From an uncultured Thiocystis sp. (GTDB lineage: Bacteria; Pseudomonadota; Gammaproteobacteria; Chromatiales; Chromatiaceae), in contig NZ_CAIPNF010000125.1 of assembly GCF_903866365.1 (NCBI RefSeq), forward strand, positions 1 through 50,037: a stretch of 50,037 nucleotides of DNA. The letters are read 5' to 3'. A program made the position numbers and the translations under genes. Below, piece by piece: positions 34,420 to 43,739 of this stretch. The notes beneath the pieces were generated by a model that searched no databases, was not told where the DNA came from, and saw only the letters and a program-made list of their open reading frames with translations. Within the stretch, counting starts at the first letter, position 1, and each line of letters opens with the position of its first letter.

Positions 34420-37349
34420 GAGGTTCCTCCGTTGCTCAGAATGGACGCGTAACCTTGTTCGCGGCGCGCGCGCAGTCGTCGATACAGCCAATAGACCAAG
34501 GCGAGTCCGCCCAAGGCCAGCAGATAATTCAGCGACTCCCAGAAGAGACGCCCCTGCTGGCCGATGGGTTCGAGCAGCCGGCTGAATTGGCCGCGTCCGC
34601 GCAGCGTCAGCAGTCCGCGATCTTCGAGCGACCAGTCCACCGCGTTCTGGATCAACTCGATGGGCTTGAGATAGCGGCTCTGGGTCGCCTCGCTCGCCAG
34701 ACTGATGGCGGTGTCGGTGAGAAAACTCGACGAGCCGATCAGGATCAGACGCGCCGCGGGCGGGGACGATTCCACGACACCGGAAAACACCGGCGGGGAG
34801 GGTTCTTTCGCTTCCGGCGCTTCCGATTCGTCGGGGGCCGCGGGATCCGTCGTGGCGCTGTCCTGGTCGGCCTCCTCCCGGACGAGCAGCGGCGAGGGTT
34901 TGCCCGCGAAGGGCGATTGGAAACGGCCCTCGATCGCCACCGCCAGCAGTTTGCGCCCCCGATCGTCGCCGCGCGCGAAGCCGAGCGGGCCATGCTGCTC
35001 GAAGTCCGGCTGCATGTTCTCCGAATCGCTGGTCCAGGCCTCGGCGGAACTCTGGATCAACTCGATGACCTGGCGCTCGGCGTTGCGGTCGGCGTCGACG
35101 CGGATGGGAGACGACCAGTTCAGCGTGATCTGGCCCAGATTGGACGTGATCCCCGAAATCTCGGCGAGTCCGTCCGCGCGCACGTCCGGGAAGTAGGGAT
35201 AGTCGAGCGTCTGAATCTCCTGGACGGCGAAGCCGCCCAGGTCGCGCTGGACCGGGATGGGGAAGGGCGTGTTTTGGGGGTCGAGCACCAGGGTCGGCTC
35301 CAGATGCAGCCCCTGATGCGCGAGCCAGTCCTCCAGCCCCGTGGAGGCGCGGCGCGCCGCGATCGAGCCGCCGGTCAGGTCGACATGGAAGCTGGACGCC
35401 GCCAGGATCGCCGTGCCGCCCTGCATCAGGAACTGATCGATGGCGAACTGCTGCTTGTCGTCGAGATCCTCCGGCCCGATGACCAGTAGCAGATCCGTGT
35501 CCTCGGGAACCTGGCCGGAGGTCAGATCCGTCTCGCGCAGGCTGAAGTTTTCCCGCAGGCTCTGTTGCAGCAGGCTGTCATCATTCCCGGCGCTCATGCC
35601 CATCCCGACCTCCTGTGGGGCAGGGGAGGGCGTGTAGAGGGCCAGTGTCCTGAGCATGCCGGGGGCGAAGCGTTTGATCGCCGCCTCGATGGTGCGGTTC
35701 AGTCCGGCGCGGTCGAGCGATTCGGGAAGTGGAATCGGAATCGGCGCGGCCCGGTCGTCGGACTGGAGCACCATGTAGAAATAGAAAGGAGTCGGATCGA
35801 GCAGACTGGTCAACAGCGGTTCAAAACCGAACTGCTCCTGGATGCTTTTTGCCAGGGATCCGTCACCGGCCGCCGGGTCCGCGATCTCGAAGCTGAAGCG
35901 TCCGGCGGATTTCGCGGCCAGCTCGCCCAGCAGCGCTTCCAGTTCCTGACGTAGCGCCGGCAGCGGCTCGGGCAGCGCCGCCGAATCCGAGATGAAGCCC
36001 TGGAAGTGCAGCGGCCCGGAGAGACTGGCGAAGAGGTCGCCACCGCCCCGATAGCCGTAGAGCACCTTCTTGATGGTGCGGGTCAAGTCGTACTCGGGGT
36101 TGCGCAGACGCACGTCGAGGTCGGATTCGCTGCGCACCTTGACCTCGATCAGATCCTGAAAACCCAGGGTCTCGAATTGATCGCCGTATTTCACCAGGAG
36201 ATCGAAATAGGAGTTGACCACCGACGCCTGATATTTGGTCTCGGTCTGGAAGGCGACCGGGCGGATGCCGTATTGCTCGCCGGCCTCGCGCTCCAGCTCC
36301 GGGGACTGCTGCGGATCGACGAATTCCACCCGTACTCGACCTTTGCCTGCGACCTCGAACTCTTTCAGCAGGTCACGCAATTGCGGGACCAGCGGGGCCA
36401 GCAAGGGATGCGTCTGGGCGCTGAAATAGCCGCGGATCAGCAGCGGTTCCTGGAGCTGGTCGAGATAGGTTCGGGTCGCCTCGGAGAGACTGTAGAGCCG
36501 CCCCTCGGTGAGGTCGGCGCGGACGACGGAGACCGGATGGAGCCAGAGATTGGCGGCGGCCAGATTGGCGACGGTGAGCGCCGTGACCAGAGTCCAGCGG
36601 CGATGATGACGCGGATTGGCGCCGTGCTCGGCCCAGCGCAGACGCTCCAGGCTGTAGACCGTCAGGGTCAGAAAGATCCCGACGAGACTGAGATAGTAGT
36701 AAAGATCCCGCAGGTCGAGAACGCCACGGGTGATCGACTCGAAGCGCGCGCCGCTGCCGATGAGCCGCAGCAGCTCGCCGCCGCCATGACCGACCAGCGC
36801 GGTGAGTGCCGGCGAGCCGATCAGATAAAGGACTGCGGAGACGAGTGTGGCGCCGATCAGCGCCACGATGGGATTATCGGTGCGCGACGAGACGAAGAGC
36901 CCGATCGACAGATAGGCGGCGGCGAGCAGCAGGGTCGCCAGATAGGCGCCGATGACCGGCCCCCAGTCGAGCGGCCCGAGCAGCGCGACGGTGAGCGGCA
37001 GGGGCAGCGTGAGGGCCAGCGACGCGCTCACCAGACCCAGCGCGGCCAGAAATTTGCCCAGCACCAGCCGGGGCGTCGCCACCGGCAGGGTCAGCAGGGT
37101 TTCGAGGGTTCCGGCCCGCCGCTCCTCGCTCCACAGGCGCATGGTGAGCGCCGCGCAGAGGAAGATCAGCAGGATCGGCATCCACTCGAACAGCGGGCGC
37201 ACATCGGCGATATTCCGGGCGAAAAAGGCATCGACCCAGAAGAAGACGAACAGCGACACCGCCAGAAAGGTGCCGATGAAGAGATAGGCCACCGGGGAGC
37301 CGAAAAAGGCCGCCAGTTCACGGCGGGCGACGCGCAGAATTTCAGACAT
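34416..37349 (-). CDS. ABC-2 permease fused to GldG-like (ABC_transp_aux) domain
   Basis: A 977-aa fusion. Residues 1-245 are an ABC-2/GldF-type permease with six hydrophobic segments (ILRVARRELAAFFGSPVAYL at the start). Another transmembrane helix at about 250-275 leads into a long periplasmic GldG-like region (RADLTEGRLYSLSEATRTYL; LLVIGPEDLDDKQQFAIDQF; LAASSFHVDLTGG). The protein ends with a last helix near 945-965 and a basic tail. In Bacteroidetes GldF and GldG are separate genes needed for gliding; here they are one polypeptide. It overlaps the ATPase gene by eight bases upstream and DUF4340 by four downstream, so one transporter complex is likely. Confidence 0.9.
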   Translation of the reverse strand: MSEILRVARRELAAFFGSPVAYLFIGTFLAVSLFVFFWVDAFFARNIADVRPLFEWMPILLIFLCAALTMRLWSEERRAGTLETLLTLPVATPRLVLGKFLAALGLVSASLALTLPLPLTVALLGPLDWGPVIGAYLATLLLAAAYLSIGLFVSSRTDNPIVALIGATLVSAVLYLIGSPALTALVGHGGGELLRLIGSGARFESITRGVLDLRDLYYYLSLVGIFLTLTVYSLERLRWAEHGANPRHHRRWTLVTALTVANLAAANLWLHPVSVVRADLTEGRLYSLSEATRTYLDQLQEPLLIRGYFSAQTHPLLAPLVPQLRDLLKEFEVAGKGRVRVEFVDPQQSPELEREAGEQYGIRPVAFQTETKYQASVVNSYFDLLVKYGDQFETLGFQDLIEVKVRSESDLDVRLRNPEYDLTRTIKKVLYGYRGGGDLFASLSGPLHFQGFISDSAALPEPLPALRQELEALLGELAAKSAGRFSFEIADPAAGDGSLAKSIQEQFGFEPLLTSLLDPTPFYFYMVLQSDDRAAPIPIPLPESLDRAGLNRTIEAAIKRFAPGMLRTLALYTPSPAPQEVGMGMSAGNDDSLLQQSLRENFSLRETDLTSGQVPEDTDLLLVIGPEDLDDKQQFAIDQFLMQGGTAILAASSFHVDLTGGSIAARRASTGLEDWLAHQGLHLEPTLVLDPQNTPFPIPVQRDLGGFAVQEIQTLDYPYFPDVRADGLAEISGITSNLGQITLNWSSPIRVDADRNAERQVIELIQSSAEAWTSDSENMQPDFEQHGPLGFARGDDRGRKLLAVAIEGRFQSPFAGKPSPLLVREEADQDSATTDPAAPDESEAPEAKEPSPPVFSGVVESSPPAARLILIGSSSFLTDTAISLASEATQSRYLKPIELIQNAVDWSLEDRGLLTLRGRGQFSRLLEPIGQQGRLFWESLNYLLALGGLALVYWLYRRLRARREQGYASILSNGGTS

Positions 37350-38295
37350 GGGTAGCCTCCGCCGGTTCCGGGTTGAGTGTCTCCAGCGTCACGGCGCCGA
37401 ACAGCGCTTCCAGATCCTGGCGTTCCGGCGCCAGTCCGAACAGCGGCCAGTGGTGTTGACTGACCGCCTCGGCAACCGCCGGGGCAGCGGCGCGCGGAGC
37501 GGTCGTCTCCAGCGCATAGCGGCGCAGGTCGCCATCCCGGTCCAGCAGGGTCGCGCCAGTAATTCCAGTCACACCGGACAGCACGGGTTCGGCCTCCGCC
37601 GGCGCGCGGTCGAGCGTGACGATCAACCGTGGCTGGCGTCCGATGGCGTTCAATTCGCTGTCCAGGGCGAGCCGTCCGCCGCGCATGATGAGCACGCGCC
37701 CGCAGACGGCCTCGACTTCCTGTAGCACATGGGTCGAGATGATCAGGGTCGCATCGGCGGACAGTTCGCGCACCAGACCGCGCATGTGCTGGATCTGGGA
37801 CGGATCGAGTCCGTTGGTCGGCTCGTCCAGGATGAGGATGACCGGCTCGTGCAGGATCGCCTGGGCCACGCCGACCCGCTGGCGGTAGCCGCGCGACAGC
37901 GTGCCGATGACGGCGGTCGCCTTGGCGCCGAGTTCGGTGCGCTCCACGGCGCGACGGATCGCGGTCGCGCGGCGGGGCGGGGCGAGTCCGTGCAGCGATG
38001 CGTGATAATCCAGCGAATCCAGCACCGTCATTTCGGGATAGAGCGGGCAGTTCTCGGGCAGATAACCGATGCGCCGCTGGATCGCGCGACGCTGTTCGGC
38101 GATGTCCAGTCCGTCGACGCGGATTGTCCCGGCGCTCGGTTCGAGATAGCCGGTGAGCATCTTCATGATGGTGGTCTTGCCGGCCCCGTTGTGGCCGAGC
38201 AGACCGACGATCTCGCCGTGACCGATGTCGAACGAGACGTCCTGGACCGCTTTGAGTTCGCCATAATTGCGACTGAGCGCGCGCACCTCGATCAT
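37342..38295 (-). CDS. ABC transporter ATP-binding protein (GldA-like)
   Basis: A 317-aa ABC ATPase: Walker A GHNGAGKTT, Q-loop region GYLPENCPLYPEMTV, signature LSRGYRQRVG, Walker B VILILDEPTNGLDPSQ and H-loop IISTHVLQEVEA. An additional C-terminal domain of about 90 residues is typical of the GldA/NatA/CcmA branch. It is the first gene of a three-gene operon with the permease-GldG fusion and the DUF4340 protein. The substrate is not deducible from the sequence. Confidence 0.92.
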   Translation of the reverse strand: MIEVRALSRNYGELKAVQDVSFDIGHGEIVGLLGHNGAGKTTIMKMLTGYLEPSAGTIRVDGLDIAEQRRAIQRRIGYLPENCPLYPEMTVLDSLDYHASLHGLAPPRRATAIRRAVERTELGAKATAVIGTLSRGYRQRVGVAQAILHEPVILILDEPTNGLDPSQIQHMRGLVRELSADATLIISTHVLQEVEAVCGRVLIMRGGRLALDSELNAIGRQPRLIVTLDRAPAEAEPVLSGVTGITGATLLDRDGDLRRYALETTAPRAAAPAVAEAVSQHHWPLFGLAPERQDLEALFGAVTLETLNPEPAEATHV

Positions 38296-38619
38296 TGAGG
38301 GTAACTCCTTCGTTCGCCGGGAAGTCTGAGGAAAGTCGAATAGACCGCTTGGGCGCGGATTTGATCCAAGTTCGGAAGATCGCGCAAGAGGAAATTGACA
38401 ATCCGTTCGGTAGATGCCAGACCGAAGGTCGCCGAACCGTTATGGTGTCTCGGTGCGGGCGCAACGTCGCCGCGCGAAACCAGGCACTTGACACCTCAAT
38501 AGTCACCAGCTCACGCCGCTTGACCGACAAGCTCCGTCTCCACTGGCAATTGTTCAATCAAGGCGTTGCCAACGGGACACTGTCTGATTTTGGAAAAACG
38601 CCCGCGTGGCGTCGACAGC
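38296..38619. other. Intergenic region without a recognisable gene
   Basis: I see no convincing gene, RNA or repeat. It should contain the promoter of the ABC operon (minus strand). It also borders the broken end of the acuI remnant, so it probably includes unrelated DNA joined by the deletion that truncated that gene. Confidence 0.5.
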
Positions 38620-38768
38620 GCTCGCCAGCGCGTCATTGTCGTTGACGCTGGAATGACTGACCCGGATCAGTACCTCGCCGGCGGCGGCTCGTGTCGGGTC
38701 AGGGTCTCGATTCCGGCACGATGCCCCTGGTCGTCGCGATGGATGCGGAAGGCTTGGTAGCGGTTCAT
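38620..38768 (-). pseudogene. acuI: Decayed acuI/yhdH-type quinone oxidoreductase remnant
   Basis: From ATG 38768 the frame reads MNRYQAFRIHRDDQGHRAGI, like the N-terminus of the YhdH/AcuI zinc-free alcohol dehydrogenase family. It then hits TGA at 38667-38669. A frameshift around 38680-38695 restores AAGEVLIRVSHSSVN, matching the conserved GEV..RV..SS.NYKDAL segment. Similarity ends near 38620, and nothing of the remaining roughly 280 residues is present. The ATG overlaps the fumarase stop (ATGA), so it was once the second gene of that operon. Confidence 0.7.
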
Positions 38769-40291
38769 GGTAAAACCTCCACTGGAATCGTCCCGATCCG
38801 GCCGCGCCACTGGGCCGGTCCAGTCTGGTGGATCGATTCGCCCCGACTGTCGACCGCGACCGTGACCGGCATGTCCGCGACCGCGAATTCGCGGATCGCC
38901 TCCATCCCGAGATCCGCAAAGGCGATCGGTCGGGAGCTTTTGATCGCCCGGGCGACCAGATAGGCCGCGCCGCCGACCGCGATCAGATAGACGGCGCCGT
39001 GACGTTTGATCGACTCGATGGCTACCGCGCCGCGCTCGGCCTTGCCGATCATGCCGATCAGGCCGGTCTCGCCGAGCATCTGTTCGGTGAACTTATCCAT
39101 GCGGGTGGCGGTGGTCGGGCCGGCGGGACCGACCACCTCGTCGCGCACCGGATCGACCGGGCCGACGTAGTAGATAAACCGATTGCGCAGATCGACCCCG
39201 TCCGGCAGCGGCTCGCCCCGGTTCAGCAGGTCAGCGATGCGCTGGTGCGCGGCGTCGCGTCCGGTCAGCAGCTTGCCGGAGAGCAGCAGCCGGTCACCGG
39301 GTTGCCAGGTCGCGATCTCTTCGCGGGTGATGCCGTCGAGATTGACCCGGCGCGCGCCCGCCGCCGCATCCCAGACGATCCTGGGCCAGTCGTCCAGACT
39401 GGGCGGCGTCAAGATCACCGGGCCGGAACCGTCCAGGGTGAACTCCAGATGCCGGGTGGCCGCGCAGTTGGGAATCATGGCCACCGGCAGCGAGGCGGCG
39501 TGGGTCGGATAGGTCAGGATCTTGACATCCAGCACCGTGGTCAGACCGCCCAGACCCTGGGCGCCGATGCCGAGCGCGTTGACCTTCTCGTGCAGTTCCA
39601 GCCGCAGTTCCTCGATGGGATCGGAGGGACCGCGCGCCTTGAGTTCATGGATGTCGATCGGTCCGAGCAGGGACTCCTTGGCCAGCAGCATTGCCTTCTC
39701 CGACGAGCCACCGATGCCGATGCCGAGCATGCCCGGCGGACACCAGCCTGCCCCCATGGTCGGGACTGTTTTCAGAACCCAGTCAACCAGGCTGTCGGTC
39801 GGGTTGAGGATGGCAAATTTCGACTTATTCTCGGAACCGCCGCCCTTGGCGGCCAGCCGGACTTCGACCCGGTCGCCCGGCACCAGTTCCAGGTGGACCA
39901 CCGCCGGGGTATTGTCGCCGGTGTTTTTGCGGATGCCGATCGGCGGCGAGACCATGGAGGCGCGCAGCGGGTTGTCCGGATCCCGATAGGCCCGGCGCAC
40001 GCCTGCGTCGACCATCGCCTGCACGCTCCGCGTCGCTTCCCAGCGCACCGCCATGCCGATTTTCAGGAAGACGACCACCATGCCGGTGTCCTGGCAGATC
40101 GGACGATGACCCTCGGCGCACATCCGCGAATTGACCAGGATCTGGGCCATGGCGTCGCGCGCCGCGGGGGATTCCTCGATCGCATAGGCAGCGGCCAGTG
40201 ACCGGACGTAATCGCGCGGGTGATAGTAGGAAATGAACTGGAGCGCGTCGGCGATGCTCTGGATGAAATCGGTCTCGCGGATGGTGGTCAT
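38765..40291 (-). CDS. fumA: Class I (iron-sulfur) fumarate hydratase
   Basis: Interconverts fumarate and malate in the TCA cycle with a 4Fe-4S cluster. The 508-aa protein is a full-length single-chain class I enzyme. The cluster cysteines are expected in HRPICQDTGM, GAGWCPPGM and IPNCAATR, and all three are visible. Other landmarks are GGGSENKSKF, IGIGGSSEKAM and the beta-domain PAGPTTATRMDKFTEQML. The stop overlaps the start of a dead acuI remnant. The gene is divergent from tRNA-Val, sharing a gap of about 120 bp. The class is oxygen-sensitive, which suits an anaerobic phototrophic lifestyle, although many aerobes have it too. Confidence 0.95.
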   Translation of the reverse strand: MTTIRETDFIQSIADALQFISYYHPRDYVRSLAAAYAIEESPAARDAMAQILVNSRMCAEGHRPICQDTGMVVVFLKIGMAVRWEATRSVQAMVDAGVRRAYRDPDNPLRASMVSPPIGIRKNTGDNTPAVVHLELVPGDRVEVRLAAKGGGSENKSKFAILNPTDSLVDWVLKTVPTMGAGWCPPGMLGIGIGGSSEKAMLLAKESLLGPIDIHELKARGPSDPIEELRLELHEKVNALGIGAQGLGGLTTVLDVKILTYPTHAASLPVAMIPNCAATRHLEFTLDGSGPVILTPPSLDDWPRIVWDAAAGARRVNLDGITREEIATWQPGDRLLLSGKLLTGRDAAHQRIADLLNRGEPLPDGVDLRNRFIYYVGPVDPVRDEVVGPAGPTTATRMDKFTEQMLGETGLIGMIGKAERGAVAIESIKRHGAVYLIAVGGAAYLVARAIKSSRPIAFADLGMEAIREFAVADMPVTVAVDSRGESIHQTGPAQWRGRIGTIPVEVLP

Positions 40292-40362
40292 CGGGTTTGC
40301 TTGGTTTGAGGCTGACGAAGACGGCCAGTATAGTCAGATCGCGAACCGTCGCAAAAAAACGC

Positions 40363-40391
40363 TTGCGGTCTGGGGATGGCTTCTGTACATT
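40363..40391 (+). promoter_or_regulatory. Promoter of tRNA-Val
   Basis: TTGCGG at 40363-40368, a 17-base spacer and TACATT at 40386-40391 form a moderate sigma-70 promoter 17 bases before the tRNA. Confidence 0.5.
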
Positions 40392-40408
40392 TGCCAGCTC
40401 TTAACGAC

Positions 40409-40485
40409 AGGCGCGTAGCTCAGCTGGTTAGAGCACCACCTTGACATGGTGGGGGTCGTTGGTTCGAGTCCAATCGCGCCTACCA
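40409..40485 (+). tRNA. tRNA-Val (anticodon GAC)
   Basis: The 77-base gene folds as a full cloverleaf. The acceptor stem is AGGCGCG / CGCGCCT, and the D-arm has GCTC..GAGC. The anticodon stem CCACC / GGTGG carries loop TTGACAT with GAC at 40443-40445. The T-arm is GTTGG-TTCGAGT-CCAAT. The 3' ACCA is encoded. Confidence 0.96.
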
Positions 40486-40513
40486 AATACTGGCTGTCTG
40501 CCTTCAGCAATCA

Positions 40514-40569
40514 GCTTTCAGCTTGGCATCAAGTCTGAGAGTCAATCGCTGAAAGCAGATAGCTTTTTT
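40514..40569 (+). terminator. Terminator or leader hairpin between tRNA-Val and thrS
   Basis: A 9-bp perfect stem (GCTTTCAGC / GCTGAAAGC) with a 25-base loop is followed seven bases later by six T residues (40564-40569). It may end the tRNA transcript or act as a thrS leader structure. Confidence 0.5.
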
Positions 40570-40663
40570 GTTGCCCATTAAGTCTGTGTTCATCAGGATT
40601 GGGCCGCACTGAACGACTCATGTGATCCCTCGTATCGATCACCACTGAAACCAAGGATCCGAC

Positions 40664-42583
40664 ATGCCTCTGATCACTCTTCCCGATGGCTCCCAGCGTC
40701 CGTTCGAGCAACCCGTCACCGTCCGTGAGGTGGCTGCTTCCATTGGTCCGGGTCTCGCCAAGGCGGCGCTCGCCGGGCGCGTCGATGGGGCGCTGGTCGA
40801 TACCTCCTTTCTGATCGAGCGCGACGCCGAACTGGCCATCGTGACGAGTAAGGACGAGACAACCGCGCTGGAGTTGCTGCGCCACGACGCCGCGCATGTC
40901 ATGGCGCAGGCGGTCCAGGAACTCTATCCCAGCACCCAGGTGACCATCGGGCCGGCGATCGAAAACGGTTTCTACTACGACTTCGCCCGCGACGAACCCT
41001 TCACGCCAGAGGATCTGGAGCGCATCGAGACGCGCATGCACGAGATCGTCAAGCGCGATCTGCCGATCGTCCGCGAGATCTGGGATCGGGAGGAGGCCAA
41101 GCGCCGCTTCGGCGAGCTGGGCGAGCAGTACAAGGTCGAGATCATCGAGGACATCATCCCCGAGGGCGAGGCAGTTTCGATTTACCGTCAGGGCGACTGG
41201 TTCGATGTCTGTCGCGGCCCGCATCTCCCCAGCACCGGCAAGCTCGGCAACGGTTTCAAGCTGACCAAGCTGGCGGGCGCCTATTGGCGTGGCGATTCCA
41301 AGAACGCCATGCTCCAGCGCATCTACGGCACCGCCTGGCGGGATAAAAAAGAACTGACCGCTTATCTGACCCGTTTGGAAGAGGCCGAGAAGCGCGATCA
41401 CCGCAAGCTCGGCAAGCAGCTCGATCTCTTTCATTTTCAGGACGAAGCGCCCGGCATGGCCTTCTGGCACGCCAAGGGACGGACCGTTTACCGGCTCGCC
41501 GAAGCCTATATGCGCGAGAAGCTCGACGAGTACGGCTATCAGGAGGTCGAAACCCCGCAGATTCTTGATCGCTCGCTGTGGGAGCGCTCCGGGCATTGGG
41601 ACAAATTCGCCGGCGGCATGTTCACGACCCAGCTCGATGACCGCGATTACGCCATCAAGCCGATGAACTGTCCCGGCCATATTCAGCTCTATAATCAGGG
41701 TCTCAAGAGTTACCGCGATCTGCCGCTGCGGATCGCCGAGTTCGGCGTGGTCCACCGCAACGAACCCTCCGGTACCCTGCATGGCCTGATGCGCGCGCGG
41801 CGTTTCACCCAGGACGACGCCCATGTGTTCTGCACCGAGGCGCAGCTTCAGGCCGAAGTCGCCAAGCTGATCGACATGGTGTTCGAGACCTATCGGGATT
41901 TCGGTTTTACCGAGATTGATCTGGCCCTCTCGTTGCGGCCCGAGCAGCGGGTCGGCGCCGACGATCTCTGGGATAAAGCCGAGTCGGCGCTCGAACGATC
42001 GCTGACCGACAAAGGGTTGACGTTCCGGGTGCAGCCGGGGGAGGGCGCTTTCTATGGCCCCAAGATCGAATTCACCCTGCACGACAGCATCGGTCGCGCC
42101 TGGCAGTGCGGCACCATCCAGGTCGATTTTTCCATGCCGGGCCGCCTCGGCGCGCACTATATCGCCGAGGACAACAGCAAGCAGACCCCGGTGATGATCC
42201 ATCGCGCGATCCTGGGTTCGATCGAGCGCTTTATCGGCATTCTGATCGAACACTATGCGGGATTGTTCCCGCTCTGGCTGGCACCGGTTCAGGTCGTGGT
42301 GCTCAATATCACCGACCGTCAGGCCGAGTATGTCAAAGAGGTCGCTAAGACCTTGCGCGACAAGGGCTTCCGTGCCGAAATCGACTTGAGAAACGAGAAG
42401 ATCGGCTTTAAAATCCGCGAGCACACCCTGCAACGGGTGCCCTATCTGATCGTGGTCGGCGATCGCGAGGTCGAAACCCGCTCCGTCGCCGTGCGCGACC
42501 GTCAGGGTCAGGATCTCGGCATTCTCGAACTCGACGCCTTCATCGGGCGTCTGCGGGAAGAGGTCGCGAACCGAATCCACTAA
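40664..42583 (+). CDS. thrS: Threonyl-tRNA synthetase
   Basis: Charges tRNA-Thr with threonine and edits mischarged serine. The 639-aa protein has the full domain order: TGS (1-60), the editing domain with [12 protein letters not shown] (HxxxH), the class II catalytic core and the anticodon-binding domain. The Zn ligands lie in MNCPGH, QDDAHVF and [11 protein letters not shown], and motif 2 is in [11 protein letters not shown]. The length is typical. AAGGA lies upstream of ATG 40664. It heads the classic thrS-infC-rpmI-rplT-pheST order. Confidence 0.98.
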   Translation: MPLITLPDGSQRPFEQPVTVREVAASIGPGLAKAALAGRVDGALVDTSFLIERDAELAIVTSKDETTALELLRHDAAHVMAQAVQELYPSTQVTIGPAIENGFYYDFARDEPFTPEDLERIETRMHEIVKRDLPIVREIWDREEAKRRFGELGEQYKVEIIEDIIPEGEAVSIYRQGDWFDVCRGPHLPSTGKLGNGFKLTKLAGAYWRGDSKNAMLQRIYGTAWRDKKELTAYLTRLEEAEKRDHRKLGKQLDLFHFQDEAPGMAFWHAKGRTVYRLAEAYMREKLDEYGYQEVETPQILDRSLWERSGHWDKFAGGMFTTQLDDRDYAIKPMNCPGHIQLYNQGLKSYRDLPLRIAEFGVVHRNEPSGTLHGLMRARRFTQDDAHVFCTEAQLQAEVAKLIDMVFETYRDFGFTEIDLALSLRPEQRVGADDLWDKAESALERSLTDKGLTFRVQPGEGAFYGPKIEFTLHDSIGRAWQCGTIQVDFSMPGRLGAHYIAEDNSKQTPVMIHRAILGSIERFIGILIEHYAGLFPLWLAPVQVVVLNITDRQAEYVKEVAKTLRDKGFRAEIDLRNEKIGFKIREHTLQRVPYLIVVGDREVETRSVAVRDRQGQDLGILELDAFIGRLREEVANRIH

Positions 42584-42644
42584 CGTTCGGCTCGGCGAGG
42601 GCGACCGCGAGTACGGTCACCCGGCCGTTTTTATTTGTGTTTTT

Positions 42645-42650
42645 GGAGGA
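42645..42650 (+). promoter_or_regulatory. Ribosome binding site that sets the infC start
   Basis: GGAGGA lies seven bases before ATC at 42658. No ATG, GTG or TTG lies at a suitable distance downstream of it in the infC frame, so it points to a non-canonical start codon. Confidence 0.85.
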
Positions 42651-42657
42651 ACCTGCT

Positions 42658-43176
42658 ATCGCTGCACCAAAGAGAAACCGCGTCAACAAGGAGATCAACG
42701 TACCGGAGGTCCGGCTGATCGGCGCGGATGGACATCAGGTCGGGGTCGTCAATACCCGCGAGGCCCTGGAGATGGCCGTCACGGCGGGCATGGACCTTGT
42801 CGAGATCGTGCCGACGGAAGATCCGCCGGTTTGTCGGTTGATGGATTTCGGACGGTTTCTCTTCGATCAGAAGAAGAAGAAAAACGAAGCCAAGAAAAAG
42901 CAGAAGCAGGTTCAGATCAAGGAAGTGAAATTTCGTCCAGGCACGGACGAGGGAGACTATCAGGTCAAACTACGCAACCTGACCCGTTTCCTCCAGGAAG
43001 GGGACAAGGCCAAGGTCACCATGCGTTTTCGTGGGCGCGAACACGCCCACCGCGAACTCGGCTTGGAATTGCTCAAGCGCATCGAGGGTGATTTGTCCCC
43101 GCTCAGCATCGTCGAACAACAGCCGCTCATGGAAGGGCGTCAGATGGTCATGGTGCTGGGGCCCAAAAAGAAATAG
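42658..43176 (+). CDS. infC: Translation initiation factor IF-3 with ATC start
   Basis: IF-3 binds the 30S subunit, discriminates the start codon and prevents premature 50S joining. The 172-aa protein matches the family along its length: [30 protein letters not shown], a basic linker [18 protein letters not shown], then [18 protein letters not shown] and [13 protein letters not shown]. The start is ATC 42658. GTG 42637 and TTG 42643 lie at or before the Shine-Dalgarno and are not credible. In E. coli infC starts with AUU, and IF-3 represses its own translation through this rare start. The same autoregulation is inferred here. Confidence 0.95.
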   Translation: MAAPKRNRVNKEINVPEVRLIGADGHQVGVVNTREALEMAVTAGMDLVEIVPTEDPPVCRLMDFGRFLFDQKKKKNEAKKKQKQVQIKEVKFRPGTDEGDYQVKLRNLTRFLQEGDKAKVTMRFRGREHAHRELGLELLKRIEGDLSPLSIVEQQPLMEGRQMVMVLGPKKK

Positions 43177-43320
43177 CGACGATCGGACGCCTGTGCCGGA
43201 GCGAATCGTTCCGGTACAGGCGTCCGCATCGGGTGCCATCGGTGCCCGATGCGTCATTCCGCCAACGGCAGGCGCTGTCGTCGCATCAAAATCATCGATC
43301 AATCGCGAAGTGAAGAAAAA

Positions 43321-43518
43321 ATGCCCAAGATGAAAACCAATCGCGGAGCCGCGAAGCGCTTCAAGCGCACCGCCTCCGGTGACGTCAAGTGCCATTCCTC
43401 TCACCGGCGCCACATCCTGACCAAGAAGACCACCAAGCGGAAGCGTCAGTTGCGCGCGCCGAAGCGGCTGCATAAGTCGGATGTTCGGTCCGCGCTGCGG
43501 ATGATTCCTTACTGTTAA
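43321..43518 (+). CDS. rpmI: 50S ribosomal protein L35
   Basis: The 65-aa L35 is highly basic and canonical ([35 protein letters not shown] end). ATG 43321 was chosen because the upstream extension is not part of the family. The stop TAA lies inside the left arm of an inverted repeat (43515-43524). In other gammaproteobacteria, L20 represses rpmI translation through a structure in the infC-rpmI region. The spacer to rplT is unusually long (221 bp), filled by repeats. Confidence 0.97.
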   Translation: MPKMKTNRGAAKRFKRTASGDVKCHSSHRRHILTKKTTKRKRQLRAPKRLHKSDVRSALRMIPYC

Positions 43519-43602
43519 AACGCGACCGGCATGACTGGCGTTGTTTGTGTATTTGATTTGGCCTTGACTGCATCCCTATGCGTTGCAGTCGCCGCGTTTT
43601 AA
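43515..43602. repeat. Inverted repeat overlapping the rpmI stop
   Basis: TTAAAACGCG at 43515-43524 pairs with CGCGTTTTAA at 43593-43602. Inside lies a second stem (GACTGCA / TGCAGTC, near 43565-43590). The ends resemble those of the neighbouring element at 43621-43712, so the two may be related units. Confidence 0.6.
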
Positions 43603-43620
43603 GTATTTAATTTTCTTAAC

Positions 43621-43712
43621 TATTTAAACCGCGTCTCAACGACCGCAGCAGGTCGCTCCGAGGCCGGAGCTACTCGAAAACAACGCAGATCACGCTGGAC
43701 GCGGTTTAAATA
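43621..43712. repeat. MITE/REP-like element between rpmI and rplT
   Basis: A perfect 15-bp terminal inverted repeat (TATTTAAACCGCGTC / GACGCGGTTTAAATA) bounds a 92-bp element with no coding capacity. It has the layout of a miniature dispersed element. AT-rich tips in a GC-rich genome stand out. It lengthens the normally short gap between two ribosomal protein genes. Confidence 0.75.
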
Positions 43713-43739
43713 TGCTTGACGAATTATCGGAGATTCAGG

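Noticed and set aside
36006-37355. 449-codon frame antisense to the permease-GldG gene
   Set aside because: It is a Gln/Arg/Gly-rich shadow without motifs, opposite a clear membrane protein.
38295-38645. Plus-strand 116-codon frame in the ABC-acuI gap
   Set aside because: It has no recognisable motif, no ribosome site, and overlaps the acuI remnant on the other strand.
38828-40201. 457-codon frame antisense to fumarase
   Set aside because: It is a shadow of a full-length class I fumarase with all cluster cysteines.
40529-42580. 683-codon open frame antisense to thrS
   Set aside because: It is a mirror of GC-rich coding sequence in thrS, which is beyond doubt. No family features are visible in the antisense product.
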